DNA of 62,488 bases from Burkholderia aenigmatica (GCF_902499175.1 NZ_CABVQC010000057.1:1-62488); one strand, 5' to 3'. Positions 25,753-35,425 are shown, numbered from the stretch's first letter. Made by a program: numbers and translations. Notes: a model not told the origin generated them from the letters alone.

Positions 25753-27969
25753 TTGCGACGTCTGATTCTGGTAGGCATGACGGTAGGTGCGGCGCTGCTG
25801 GCGAGTGCCGCATCGGCCGAAACGGTGTTGCCCGCGACGACGTCGTGGATCGGCAACACGTTCGGCTATGGCGACGGCAGCTGGACGCAGATCGACATCC
25901 GCGCGATCGCGGTGACGCCTGACGGCAAGGTGTATACGAATGCGCCGTGGGATGAGAGCGGGGCCGAGGCGAGCGTCTACCAGGACGGGAAGATGCTCGG
26001 CTTCGCCGGCGGCACGCACGGCTGGGGCAACCTCGGCGGCAGCGCGATCGCCGTGAACAGCAAGTACGTGTACGTCGCGATCGGTGTCGGCAACGAGCGC
26101 GGCCACCTGCAGTCGCCCGGCATCTGGCCGGACAAGGGCAAGCAGTGGTTCGGCATCTCGCGCCGCACGATCGGCGACATGAAGCAGCCCGCGCCGTTCC
26201 GCGCGGCGCCGCAGGTGGCGCCGGGCGGACGTGCCGATGCCGGCCGCGCGCGGATGGCCGCGAGCTTCATGATGATGAACGAGGTGCCGGCGCCCGCGCG
26301 CTCGGAAGTGGGCGAGCAGAAGGCGGAAGTCGGCGGCCTCGCGGCCGACGACAAGACGCTGTTCGCGACGAATCCGTCGCGCGACGCGGTGGACGTGTAC
26401 GACGCGGAGACGATGCAGCAGAAGGGCACGTGGAGCGTCCATGAGCCGGGCCGCATCGCGCTCGCGGGCGACGGCACGCTATGGCTGCTCACGGACACGA
26501 TCAACGGGTCCGCGCATCTGGTGCACGTGCGTGCCGACGGCCGCAAGCTCGACGACGCGCCCGCGCTGCCGGAAGGCACCGATGCGGTGGACGTGGCAGT
26601 CGACGCGAAAGGGCGCGTGCTGGTCGCGGACAACGGGCCGCGCCAGCAGATCCTGATCTTCTCGAAAGGCGGCAAGGGCTACGCGCAGTCGGGCACGCTC
26701 GGCGAGCGCGGCGGTATTTTCGCGGGCCCGGTGCCGGGCCGGCCGGGGCCGCAGCGTTTCAACGGGCTGACGGGCGTCGGCGTCGACCGTGCGGGCAACA
26801 TCTATGTGTCGATGAACGGCATCGGGCCGCGCCACGCCACGATCGGCGCAGGGCTCGGCGCGGTGCTCGACAGCTACACGCCCGACGGCAAGCAGCGCTG
26901 GCAGGTGCAGGGGCTGCTGTTCGTCGATGGCGCATGGCTCGACCCGGCGCGGCCGAACAGTGTGTACACGGGCAACAAGCGCTTCGAGCTCGACCTGTCG
27001 AAGCCGCCGGGCCAGGACTGGAAATACGTCGGCTTCCTGTCGAACCGCTTCAAGTATCCGGACGACCCGGTGTTCCATACGGACCAGTGGCCCGGCATGC
27101 CGATCGCGCGTCGCCTCGACGGCCGCACGTTCCTGTACCTGACCGACATGTACGCCGATCACCTGAAGATCTACCGCTTCGACGCGAAGCGCGACGGCGA
27201 AGTCGCGATTCCGTCCGGGCTGATCGCGGGCCGTGCGCGGCCGGTCGACAACGTGCCGAACAAGCCGCCGGGCGGCGACTGGCTGTGGCGCGATGCGAAC
27301 GGCAACGGCCGGCTGGATGCCGACGAGTTCACGATCAACACGACCGGCAAGGCGAAGGCGGGCGGCTGGGGCTGGTGGGTCGACACGAAGGGCGACATCT
27401 GGCGCACCAGCGACGTGCGCGGGATCCACCGCTTCCAGTACGGTGGCGTCGACAAGGCTGGCAACCCGATCTACTCGTACGACAAGGTCACGACCTACCC
27501 GATGCCGCAGCCGTTCACGCAACTGCGCCGCTCGATCTACGACGCGCAGACGGACACGCTGTACGTGACGGGTTACACGGCCGACGCACCGCCGCAGCCG
27601 GGTATCAACAAGGAAGTGGGTCGCGTGCTGGTGCGCTTCGACAAGTGGTCGACGGGCTCGCCGGTCGTGCGCTACCAGGTCGCGCTGCCGTGGCAGCTCG
27701 ACGCGAAGCCGATCTTCGACCTGATCGGGCTCACGGCCGAGGGCCGCTACCTGTTCGGGGTGGAGCCGGTCGGCAAGATCCACGTGTACGACAAGGAAAC
27801 CGGCAAGGAAGTGGGCGTGATGAGCCCGGGCACGGAGGTCGGCAAGGCATCCGGCTGGGTCGACGTGCCATTCGGCATCAGCGCATTCCGTCGCGAGAAC
27901 GGCGAGTACCTCGTGTTCGTCGAGGAAGACGCGCGCGGCAAGGTGCTGATGTATCGCTGGAAACCGTGA
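25753..27969 (+). CDS. bceP: Secreted beta-propeller-like protein of the cepacian cluster
   Basis: 738 residues from a TTG start at 25753, which has GGAGAA seven bases upstream. The N-terminus RRLILVGMTVGAALLASAASA is a signal peptide; ATG at 25777 is an alternative start. The body has repeated aspartate/glycine-rich blade-like segments (GRIALAGDGTLWLLTD, DVAVDAKGRVLVADN, GVGVDRAGNIYVSMN) as in NHL-type propellers. Around residues 513-525 a DANGNGRLDADEF loop fits an EF-hand calcium site. It has been discussed in the literature as a possible hydrolase of the polymer; I see no clear catalytic motif. It precedes bceQ by 26 bases. Confidence 0.7.
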   Translation: MRRLILVGMTVGAALLASAASAETVLPATTSWIGNTFGYGDGSWTQIDIRAIAVTPDGKVYTNAPWDESGAEASVYQDGKMLGFAGGTHGWGNLGGSAIAVNSKYVYVAIGVGNERGHLQSPGIWPDKGKQWFGISRRTIGDMKQPAPFRAAPQVAPGGRADAGRARMAASFMMMNEVPAPARSEVGEQKAEVGGLAADDKTLFATNPSRDAVDVYDAETMQQKGTWSVHEPGRIALAGDGTLWLLTDTINGSAHLVHVRADGRKLDDAPALPEGTDAVDVAVDAKGRVLVADNGPRQQILIFSKGGKGYAQSGTLGERGGIFAGPVPGRPGPQRFNGLTGVGVDRAGNIYVSMNGIGPRHATIGAGLGAVLDSYTPDGKQRWQVQGLLFVDGAWLDPARPNSVYTGNKRFELDLSKPPGQDWKYVGFLSNRFKYPDDPVFHTDQWPGMPIARRLDGRTFLYLTDMYADHLKIYRFDAKRDGEVAIPSGLIAGRARPVDNVPNKPPGGDWLWRDANGNGRLDADEFTINTTGKAKAGGWGWWVDTKGDIWRTSDVRGIHRFQYGGVDKAGNPIYSYDKVTTYPMPQPFTQLRRSIYDAQTDTLYVTGYTADAPPQPGINKEVGRVLVRFDKWSTGSPVVRYQVALPWQLDAKPIFDLIGLTAEGRYLFGVEPVGKIHVYDKETGKEVGVMSPGTEVGKASGWVDVPFGISAFRRENGEYLVFVEEDARGKVLMYRWKP

Positions 27970-27995
27970 CGAGCGGTGTCACACAAGGCAGAAGC

Positions 27996-29462
27996 ATGGA
28001 CAAAGGCATACTCAAGAACGTTTCGATCAACTTCATCGGGCTGATCCTGCCGACCTTCGTGTCGCTGGTGACGGTGCCCGCCTATATCCACGCGCTCGGC
28101 GTCGAACGCTACGGCGTCGTCAGCCTCGTGTGGACGCTGATCGGCTATTTCGGGATCCTCGATCTCGGGATGAGCATGGCCGCGCAGAACCACATCTCGA
28201 AGGCGCTCGCGAGCGGCAACGCCGACGAAAGCGCACGCGTGTTCTGGAGCGCGTTCTGGCTGAACCTCGGCACCGGTATCGTGGGCGGGCTGCTGATCTA
28301 TTTCGGCGCGTTCATCTATACCGCGTACTTCACGAAGGTGTCGGCGGCGATGCAGCACGAGGTGTATCTCGCGCTGCCGTGGCTTGCGCTCGCGATTCCG
28401 CTCGCGAACGTGTCGTGGGTGTTCGCCGGCGCGATCAACGGCGCCGAACGCTTCGGCGTGTTCAACACGAACCAGACGATCGGCACGTTCCTGTTCCAGT
28501 TGCTGCCGCTCGGCGCCGCGTGGTGGATCGCGCCGAACCTGCAGACGGTGCTCGCCGCGGCGGTCGTCGCGCGCCTGGTCGCGGCGGTGATGCTCGGTCA
28601 CGCCAGCATCAAGGTGCTCGGGATCCGGCGCATCGATCCGCCGCAGTGGGGCACCGCGAAAGGGCTGTTCAACTTCGGCGGCTGGATGCTGATCGCGAGC
28701 ACGACGAGCATGATCGCCGACACGCTCGACCGCGTGATGCTCGGCGCCGGCATGGGTGCGAAGTTCGTCACTTACTACACGGTGCCGCAGAACCTCGTCA
28801 CGCGCCTGAACATGCTGCCGAACGCGCTCGTGCGCACGCTGTTCCCGCGCCTGTCGGCCGTCGGTCGAGACCACGCGGACACGCTCGCGCGCCAGTCGCT
28901 CGAATTCCTGAACGGCGTGTTCACGCCGGTCGGCATCGTCGCGATCTTCGCGCTCGCGCCGTTCCTCACGTTGTGGGTCGGCTCGGATCTCGCCGCCCAT
29001 TCGGCGCCGGTCGGCCGCGTGCTGGTGATCAGCGTGTGGCTGGTCGGCCAGGCGAGCGTCACGCGAATCCTGATCCAGTCGCAGGTCAACCCGGCCCGCG
29101 CGGCGTTCGCCGGGCTCGTCGAGATGCCGTTCTTCGTCGGCGGCCTGTGGTACGGCATCCATCACTTCGGGCTGATCGGCGCGGCGGTGGTCGTCGCGGC
29201 GCGCGCGCTCGTCGACTACGGCGTGCTGCTGTATCTGTCGGCGATCCGGATGCGCGCGATCGTGCTCGACATGCTCGCGCACCTCGCGTTCCTGCTGGCG
29301 AGCCTGTTTCTGGCGCAAGCGTGGCCGGGGCTCGTCGAGTCGATCGGCATGTGCGCGGTCGTGCTGCTGTTGAATGTTGCGTGGTCGCTCACGATGACAC
29401 CGGGGTTGCGTGCGCTGGTGCGCGACCTGTTCGTCCGTCTCAATGCGAGGAAAACTGCATGA
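27996..29462 (+). CDS. bceQ: Polysaccharide repeat-unit flippase (Wzx family)
   Basis: 488 residues, about 12 membrane spans (polysaccharide biosynthesis/MATE-like). It begins MDKGILKNVSINFIGLILPTF, with the family segment ALGVERYGVVSLVWTLIGYFGILDLGM near the start. It should carry the undecaprenyl-linked cepacian unit across the inner membrane. A long open frame runs upstream in this phase, but the membrane-protein start is at 27996. Its stop overlaps the bceR start (ATGA), so they are coupled. Confidence 0.9.
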   Translation: MDKGILKNVSINFIGLILPTFVSLVTVPAYIHALGVERYGVVSLVWTLIGYFGILDLGMSMAAQNHISKALASGNADESARVFWSAFWLNLGTGIVGGLLIYFGAFIYTAYFTKVSAAMQHEVYLALPWLALAIPLANVSWVFAGAINGAERFGVFNTNQTIGTFLFQLLPLGAAWWIAPNLQTVLAAAVVARLVAAVMLGHASIKVLGIRRIDPPQWGTAKGLFNFGGWMLIASTTSMIADTLDRVMLGAGMGAKFVTYYTVPQNLVTRLNMLPNALVRTLFPRLSAVGRDHADTLARQSLEFLNGVFTPVGIVAIFALAPFLTLWVGSDLAAHSAPVGRVLVISVWLVGQASVTRILIQSQVNPARAAFAGLVEMPFFVGGLWYGIHHFGLIGAAVVVAARALVDYGVLLYLSAIRMRAIVLDMLAHLAFLLASLFLAQAWPGLVESIGMCAVVLLLNVAWSLTMTPGLRALVRDLFVRLNARKTA

Positions 29463-31924
29463 ATCGCGATCTGGCGGAACACGCCGTATTGAATCTTGCC
29501 ACCGCCGATGCGGCCGTGGCCGAAGCGGGCGATGCCGCCGCGCTGCGCCGGTCCGTGCCGGCCGAACGCGCCAGCGCGCGCCATGCGTCGCGCACGCTGC
29601 GCGTGGCGATCGTCCACGACTGGCTCGTCACCTATGCGGGCGCCGAGCGCGTGCTCGAACAGATCGTCGCGTGCTTTCCCGACGCGGACCTGTTCAGCCT
29701 CGTCGACTTCCTCGACGATCGCGCGTTCGTGCGCGGCAAGCCGGTGACGACGTCGTTCATCCAGAAGCTGCCGTTCGCGCGCACCAAGTACCGCAGCTAC
29801 TTGCCGCTGATGCCGCTCGCAATCGAGCAGCTCGACGTATCGGAGTACGACCTGGTGATCTCGAGCAGCCACGCGGTCGCGAAGGGCGTGCTGACGGGGC
29901 CGGACCAGGTGCACATCAGCTACGTGCATTCGCCGATCCGCTATGCGTGGGACCTGCAGCACCAGTACCTGGAGCAGTCGAACCTCACGCACGGGCCGAA
30001 ATCGCTGCTCGCGCGGATGATCCTGCATTACATCCGCAACTGGGACACGCGCACCGCGAACGCGGTGGACGGTTTCGTCGCGAACTCCGCGTTCATCGCG
30101 CGGCGCATCAAGAAGGTCTATCACCGCGACGCGGCGGTGATCTTCCCGCCGGTCGACGTCGACGCGTTTTCGCTGAATGCGGAGAAGGAGGACTTCTACC
30201 TGACCGCGTCGCGGATGGTGCCGTACAAGAAGATCGACCTGATCGTCGAGGCCTTTTCGCGTACGCCCGAGCGCAAGCTCGTCGTGATCGGTGACGGCCC
30301 CGAGATGCAGAAGATCCGCGCGAAGGCCGGCCCGAACGTCGAGATCATGGGCTACCAGCCGTTCGCGGTGCTGCACGACCGGATGCGGCGCGCGAAGGCG
30401 TTCGTGTTCGCGGCCGAGGAGGATTTCGGGATCTCGGTCGTCGAGGCGCAGGCGTGCGGCACGCCGGTGATCGCGTACGGGAAGGGTGGCGCGCTCGAAA
30501 CCGTGCTCGACCCGCAATCGAACCTGAACCCGACCGGGCTCTTTTTCGACGAACAGACGCCGCACGCGATCGTCGCGGCCGTCGACGATTTCGAGCGCGC
30601 GCCGCAGCGCTTCACGCCGAACGCATGCCGCACGAATGCGGAGCGATTTTCTGCCGATAAATTCCGCCGGCGCTTTCTTGATTATGTGGAAGCGGCGCTG
30701 CCCGGCTCGACCGCGCAGCGCGACACGGCCATCGCGCCGATGCCGGCCGCGCGCGGCCCGGCGACGCTCGTGCTCGACCAGAGCGGTGTGCTTGGTGGCG
30801 CCGAGCTGTCGCTGCTCGAGATCATGAAGCACATGCGCGCGAACGCCGACGTGCTGCTGTTCGACGACGGCCCGTTCCGCGCGGCGCTCGACGAGATCGG
30901 CGCGCGCGTCGACGTGGTCGACCAGGGCGCGCTCGCGGGCGTGCGCAAGCAGGGCGGCGTGTCGGTCGGCGCGGTGAAACAGCTCGTGCGGCTGGTGCGC
31001 GACGTCGCGCGGCGCGCGCGCCGCGCCGAGGTGATCTACGCGAACACGCAGCGTGCGATGGTGGTCGCCGCACTGGCCGGGCGGCTCGCCCGCAAGCCGG
31101 TGGTGTGGCACCTGCGCGACATCGTCAGCACCGACCATTTCGGCAGCAAGCAGTTGCTGGCGATCAAGTACTGCGCGCGGCTCGGCGTCACGCGTGTGAT
31201 CGCGAACTCGGACGCGTCCGCGCAGGCGTTCCGCACGCTGACGGGCTTCACGCCGCAGCACGTCGACGTCGTGTTCAACGGCATTTCGGCCGAACCGTTC
31301 GATGCGCTGGAAGGTGTCAGCCAGGCCGCGCTGCGCGCGCGGCTGGGGTTGCCCGAGCACGCGTGGCTCGTCGGCTCGTTCAGCCGTCTCGCGCACTGGA
31401 AGGGGCAGCACGTGCTGCTGGAGGCCGCCGCGCGGCATCCCGACATGCACGTGGTGCTGGTGGGTGCACCGCTGTTCGGCGAGGACGAATATGCCGCGCA
31501 GTTGCGCGAATACGTCGCGCGGCACGGGATGGGCGGGCGCGTGCATTTCCTCGGGTTCCAGCGCGACGTGGCCGCGTGCATGACGGCGGTCGACGTCGTC
31601 GCGCACACGTCGATCACGCCGGAGCCGTTCGGGCGCGTGATCGTCGAGGGGATGCTCGCGCGCCGGCCGGTCGTCGCGGCCCGTGCGGGCGGCGTCGTCG
31701 AGATCATCGAAGACGGCGACAACGGGCTGCTCTGCGCGCCGGGCGATGCGACTGCGCTGGCCGATGCGCTGGATACGCTGAAGCGCGACGGCGCGCTGCG
31801 CGAGCGGCTCGTCGCGAGCGGGCGCGCGACGGCGGTACGCCGGTTCGGCACCGAAACCTACGTGGAGCGGGTCGAGAAGATCCTCGCGGATACGGCGAAG
31901 GCCGCGAAGGCGAAGAAGCAGTAG
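29459..31924 (+). CDS. bceR: Two-domain GT4 glycosyltransferase
   Basis: 821 residues with two glycosyltransferase-4 units in tandem. The first (about residues 45-410) has VAIVHDWLVTYAGAERVLEQ and AEEDFGISVVEAQACGTPVI. The second (about 430-815) has LVLDQSGVLGGAELSLLEI, then SFSRLAHWKGQHVLLEAA and ITPEPFGRVIVEGMLARRPV. Each has the E-x7-E nucleotide-sugar pattern, so one polypeptide can add two sugars, perhaps including rhamnose from GDP-rhamnose. No membrane segments, so a cytoplasmic peripheral protein. The start is fixed by the overlap with bceQ. Donor and acceptor of each domain are unknown from sequence alone. Confidence 0.9.
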   Translation: MNRDLAEHAVLNLATADAAVAEAGDAAALRRSVPAERASARHASRTLRVAIVHDWLVTYAGAERVLEQIVACFPDADLFSLVDFLDDRAFVRGKPVTTSFIQKLPFARTKYRSYLPLMPLAIEQLDVSEYDLVISSSHAVAKGVLTGPDQVHISYVHSPIRYAWDLQHQYLEQSNLTHGPKSLLARMILHYIRNWDTRTANAVDGFVANSAFIARRIKKVYHRDAAVIFPPVDVDAFSLNAEKEDFYLTASRMVPYKKIDLIVEAFSRTPERKLVVIGDGPEMQKIRAKAGPNVEIMGYQPFAVLHDRMRRAKAFVFAAEEDFGISVVEAQACGTPVIAYGKGGALETVLDPQSNLNPTGLFFDEQTPHAIVAAVDDFERAPQRFTPNACRTNAERFSADKFRRRFLDYVEAALPGSTAQRDTAIAPMPAARGPATLVLDQSGVLGGAELSLLEIMKHMRANADVLLFDDGPFRAALDEIGARVDVVDQGALAGVRKQGGVSVGAVKQLVRLVRDVARRARRAEVIYANTQRAMVVAALAGRLARKPVVWHLRDIVSTDHFGSKQLLAIKYCARLGVTRVIANSDASAQAFRTLTGFTPQHVDVVFNGISAEPFDALEGVSQAALRARLGLPEHAWLVGSFSRLAHWKGQHVLLEAAARHPDMHVVLVGAPLFGEDEYAAQLREYVARHGMGGRVHFLGFQRDVAACMTAVDVVAHTSITPEPFGRVIVEGMLARRPVVAARAGGVVEIIEDGDNGLLCAPGDATALADALDTLKRDGALRERLVASGRATAVRRFGTETYVERVEKILADTAKAAKAKKQ

Positions 31925-31948
31925 CCGGCGCGAGCCGGCGGGAAATGG

Positions 31949-31989
31949 GCCCTCATGCGGCGGTGCGCTGCGTGGGGGCTTTGTTTTTT
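31949..31989 (+). terminator. Intrinsic terminator after bceR
   Basis: Stem GCCCTCATGC / GCGTGGGGGC (two G-U pairs) with an 11-base loop, followed by TTTGTTTTTT. It lies 24 bases after the bceR stop. Confidence 0.8.
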
Positions 31990-32094
31990 GGCGCCGGGGG
32001 CCTTTGTCGGGCGGGTGGTGGGCAGGTTGCCGCGTGCGGTGTAGGGCGCGTGCTTGACCGGTCGTCGGTTGGAAGGGCGCGGTTGGTGACGCGA

Positions 32095-32172
32095 GAAGGC
32101 GATGCCAAGAGGCGATGCCAGAAGGCGATGCCAGAAGGCGATGCCAGAAGGCGATGCCAGAAGGCGATGCCA
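32095..32172 (+). repeat. Six tandem copies of a 13-bp unit
   Basis: Unit GAAGGCGATGCCA repeated six times head-to-tail; the second copy has AGA in place of GAA at its start. It lies in the non-coding gap between the converging bceR and bceS genes (31925-32359). Short perfect arrays like this often vary in copy number between isolates. Otherwise the gap holds two terminators and no gene. Confidence 0.95.
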
Positions 32173-32298
32173 GAAGGCCGCGCCCAGGCAGTCCAGGTGG
32201 TGAAAGTCGGTCGAGGACGGCTCATGCGGGCCGTAGCGCGGCCCGATGCCGGAAGGCTATCCCATCACGCCAACCCGGCATACCAACGCGTTCAGGCC

Positions 32299-32336
32299 AT
32301 GAAAAAGCCCCCGCGCGGCGGGACGCCGCGCGGGGG
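32299..32336 (-). terminator. Strong terminator for bceS
   Basis: Perfect stem AGCCCCCGCGCGGCG / CGCCGCGCGGGGGCT with a GGA loop; AAAAA on the left gives TTTTT after the stem when read on the minus strand. It lies 24 bases past the end of bceS. Confidence 0.88.
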
Positions 32337-32359
32337 CTCGGGAAAGCGGACCTGTCGGG

Positions 32360-33535
32360 TCAGACGGCCCGTTCGGGCGCCGGCGTGACGACGCGAGCGG
32401 GTCGGGTCGGCTTGAAGCTGGCCGACCATGTCATCGCGGGCCGTTCGAACATCCGGTAGAACAGGTACGCGACCGGGATCGCGGCGGCCATGAACGCGAA
32501 CGACGGCCAGATCGACAGCTGCAGCTCGGAATGGAACAGCACCGAGCCGAGGCAGACGAACAGCGGCAGGTGGATCAGGTACAGCGAGTAGCTGAAGTCG
32601 CCGAACCAGCTCAGCACGCGCAGCGGCGGCGTCGGACGCGACGGGCGGGCAAGCGCGCGGTACAGGAAGCACGCGAAGCCGGCCGACCAAAGCTGGAACG
32701 CGCCGTACTGACCGAAATGGAACGCGCCGCAGCCGGCGGCGAGCAGCACGGCGGCCGCGCCGTACCACGCGCGCGACGGCACGGTGGCCGCGCCGCGCGC
32801 CTGCTGCGCACGCACGTCGGCGATCCACGCGCCGATCGTCCAGGACAGCCAGTACGACGTGAAGAACTGCAGGTCATGCCGTTCGAGCAGCCACGCCGAC
32901 GCGACGTTGACGAGCGCGACCGCGGCCACGACCGCCGGCATGCCGATGCGCCGGCGGATCGCGAACAGCAGCGGATAGATCGCGTAGAACTGCACTTCGA
33001 GCGACAGCGTCCACAGCGCGCCGTTCGACCCGTACGTGTAGCCGGCGACGCCCTGCAGCGAGAACAGGTTCACGAGGAACGCGATCAGGCCGACGTCGCG
33101 GATCTTGTGGCTGACCGGCTCGATTTGCAGGCTGACCGAGTCGAGCGCGAGCGTAAACAGCAGCGCGGCGAGCAGCACCGGGTAGATGCGCGCGAACCGG
33201 CGCACCCAGAAGTTCGGCACGTCGAGCCGGTACGCGGGATTGGCCGAGAGCTTGAGCGCCGCGTTGCGGTGGATGCAGTAGCCGCTGATCACGAAGAAGA
33301 TCGGCACGCCGGCGGAGCCCCACGCGAACGGGAAGGTCAGGTAGCCGGCGATCGCGCTCGGGGTGAGCGCATGACCGTAAGCGTGATGGAAGCTCTGCAT
33401 GCCGACCCAGACGACCTGGCGGCAGTGGAAATAGGCGACGAGCAACGCCGCGAAGCCGCGCATCGCGTCGATCACGTGTTCCTTGTGGTCGGCGACGGGC
33501 GGCGCGGTCAGAGACGATCCGCTGAAAGCTTGCAT
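32360..33535 (-). CDS. bceS: Acyltransferase 3 family membrane protein
   Basis: 391 residues, about ten membrane spans. HVIDAMRGFAALLVAYFHCRQ and GVPIFFVISGYCIHR carry the acyltransferase 3 hallmark (R-G-x-A, then H, then F-F-V-I-S-G). Probable second O-acetyltransferase for cepacian. It is transcribed alone, leftward, between bceR and the 47-residue gene. The gene symbol follows the bce-II order. Confidence 0.88.
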   Translation of the reverse strand: MQAFSGSSLTAPPVADHKEHVIDAMRGFAALLVAYFHCRQVVWVGMQSFHHAYGHALTPSAIAGYLTFPFAWGSAGVPIFFVISGYCIHRNAALKLSANPAYRLDVPNFWVRRFARIYPVLLAALLFTLALDSVSLQIEPVSHKIRDVGLIAFLVNLFSLQGVAGYTYGSNGALWTLSLEVQFYAIYPLLFAIRRRIGMPAVVAAVALVNVASAWLLERHDLQFFTSYWLSWTIGAWIADVRAQQARGAATVPSRAWYGAAAVLLAAGCGAFHFGQYGAFQLWSAGFACFLYRALARPSRPTPPLRVLSWFGDFSYSLYLIHLPLFVCLGSVLFHSELQLSIWPSFAFMAAAIPVAYLFYRMFERPAMTWSASFKPTRPARVVTPAPERAV

Positions 33536-33752
33536 GCGATTCGATTCCTTGCGACGGATGGACGGGAAGTTTCATCCAATCGTAATGCGCAAGAATTCGA
33601 TCAATGAATAAAAAAATCTCGCCGGGAAATATCGGAATTCCACATCATGGTTTTATCGCGTTCCGAAAGCGGTTCCGCGAGGCGGGTCAATTATTTGCCG
33701 ATTTTTTTCTGATAGTTTGAAGCTCCAGTTGATTGATGCAAGGAGCGGCAAG

Positions 33753-33896
33753 ATGGACATGCATTGGATCGCGAGCGCTGCAGTACTGCTGGTCATGGCC
33801 GTGCTGTCGGCGTACCGCGAGGCGCTGAAGAACGAACCGATTCGCCCGGGTCTCGAACGGGGCGGCGTGCCCTATATCGAGGAATTCGAATCGTAA
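33753..33896 (+). CDS. Unnamed 47-residue membrane protein in bce-II
   Basis: ATG at 33753 has a perfect AGGAG seven bases upstream. The product has MDMHWIASAAVLLVMAVLSA as a single hydrophobic span, then a polar tail with charged residues ending YIEEFES. It lies between bceS and bceT, with about 215 bases of AT-rich promoter-like sequence on each side. I do not recognise a family. Its good ribosome site and membrane pattern make it a likely real gene. It could be a small regulator of the export or synthesis complex, but that is a guess. Confidence 0.65.
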   Translation: MDMHWIASAAVLLVMAVLSAYREALKNEPIRPGLERGGVPYIEEFES

Positions 33897-34126
33897 GAAT
33901 TTGTATCTGGAAAATCGGTAATTTGTTTCTGCTTCGATACTCGGTTCGGCAATATCGACCGGGTTGAAGGGATTATATTTTTTCCGGAATCATTGGGCAA
34001 TCAGTCCATATCGAAAATGAGCGGAGTCGAATTGGCAGTACCGTCGATTCTCGATATGCCGTTCGGAACACAATCGCGCCGGGTCGCTGGTCGACGCGGC
34101 GTAGTCAACGCAATCAGGATGCGAAC

Positions 34127-35014
34127 ATGTTGAAAGTCACCAAGGCCGTGTTCCCCGTTGCCGGTCTCGGCACGCGGTTCCTCCCGGCAACGAAGGCGAG
34201 CCCGAAGGAAATGTTGCCCGTCGTCGACAAGCCGCTGATTCAGTACGCGGTCGAGGAAGCGATCAACGCCGGTATCACCGAGATGATCTTCGTCACCGGG
34301 CGCAGCAAGCGCGCGATCGAGGATCACTTCGACAAGTCGTACGAGATCGAGGCCGAGCTCGAGGCGCGCGGCAAGGAAAAGCTGCTGGAGCTCGTGCGCG
34401 GCATCAAGCCGAGCAACGTCAACTGCTTCTACGTGCGCCAGCCGGAAGCGCTCGGCCTCGGCCACGCGGTGCTGTGCGCGGAGAAGCTGGTGCACGGCGA
34501 GCCGTTCGCGGTGATCCTCGCCGACGACCTGCTGCACGGCGAGCAGCCGGTGCTGAAGCAGCTCGTCGACGTGTTCGACCACTATCACAGCTCGGTGATC
34601 GGGGTCGAGACGATCGCGCGCGAGGACAGCCGTTCGTACGGCGTCGTCGAGGGCCGCGAATGGGAAGAGGACGTCATCAAGCTGTCGGGCATCATCGAGA
34701 AGCCCGCGCCCGAGGATGCACCGTCGAATCTCGGCGTGGTCGGCCGCTACGTGTTCATGCCGACGATCTTCGATCACCTGCGCAAGCTCAAGCCGGGCGC
34801 CGGCGGCGAGCTGCAGCTGACCGATGCGGTGCAGTCGCTGCTCGCGAACGAGCAGGTGCTCGCGTATCGCTACTTCGGCACGCGCTTCGACTGCGGCAGC
34901 AAGATCGGCTATCTCAAGGCCACAGTCGAGCTCGCGCTCCAGCATCCGGAAGTGAGCCGCGAATTCGAGGCCTACCTGCGTACCTGCTTGCCCGCGCTGG
35001 CTGCTGTCGCCTAA
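34127..35014 (+). CDS. bceT: UTP-glucose-1-phosphate uridylyltransferase
   Basis: 295 residues. It makes UDP-glucose, the source of Glc, GlcA and Gal units of cepacian. The nucleotide site GLGTRFLPATKASPKEMLPV and the downstream VDKPLIQYAVEEAI identify the GalU family. LADDLLHGEQPVL holds the metal-binding Asp. Gene symbol by position in bce-II. A strong terminator follows. Confidence 0.93.
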   Translation: MLKVTKAVFPVAGLGTRFLPATKASPKEMLPVVDKPLIQYAVEEAINAGITEMIFVTGRSKRAIEDHFDKSYEIEAELEARGKEKLLELVRGIKPSNVNCFYVRQPEALGLGHAVLCAEKLVHGEPFAVILADDLLHGEQPVLKQLVDVFDHYHSSVIGVETIAREDSRSYGVVEGREWEEDVIKLSGIIEKPAPEDAPSNLGVVGRYVFMPTIFDHLRKLKPGAGGELQLTDAVQSLLANEQVLAYRYFGTRFDCGSKIGYLKATVELALQHPEVSREFEAYLRTCLPALAAVA

Positions 35015-35057
35015 GCAGCTGCGCGCTCCGTTGTTTCAGGTGGTGGTTGTTCCGTTG

Positions 35058-35088
35058 GCCCCGGCCGCTCGCGCGCCGGGGCTTTTTT
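35058..35088 (+). terminator. Intrinsic terminator after bceT
   Basis: Stem GCCCCGGC/GCCGGGGC with a nine-base loop and six T residues. It lies 44 bases after the stop. The rest of the 411-bp gap to the end of bceU (35089-35425) shows no gene or clear element. Confidence 0.85.
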
Positions 35089-35425
35089 GCGTGTGCGGGT
35101 GCCGGGTGCGTGAGCGTGGTGCGCGCCGTCGGCGGGTTTGCGGTGGCGGGTTTGCTTCGAGAGCGGTGCCGCGTGTGGCGCAGGGCGCTCTGACAAAAAC
35201 GCGCGTCACGCCTGAAACCGGTGCCGCGGCGGGCGAGACCGGGCGACCGGATCGGCGGTTCTTCAATTGCGAATTGCGCGATGCACATCGACGCTCGTGA
35301 CCGCACCGGTTCTGCCGACGCCGGTCGCCGACGCGACACCTCGCTCGCTGCGCATCAGCGTCAGCGTCCGGACGTGGCCGGTATCGCGGTTTTCCCGCTC
35401 GATCGTTACCGCGTCGGCGTGGCGT

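Noticed and set aside
32095..32172. CRISPR array
   Set aside because: The 13-bp units are directly adjacent with no spacers, and there are no cas genes.
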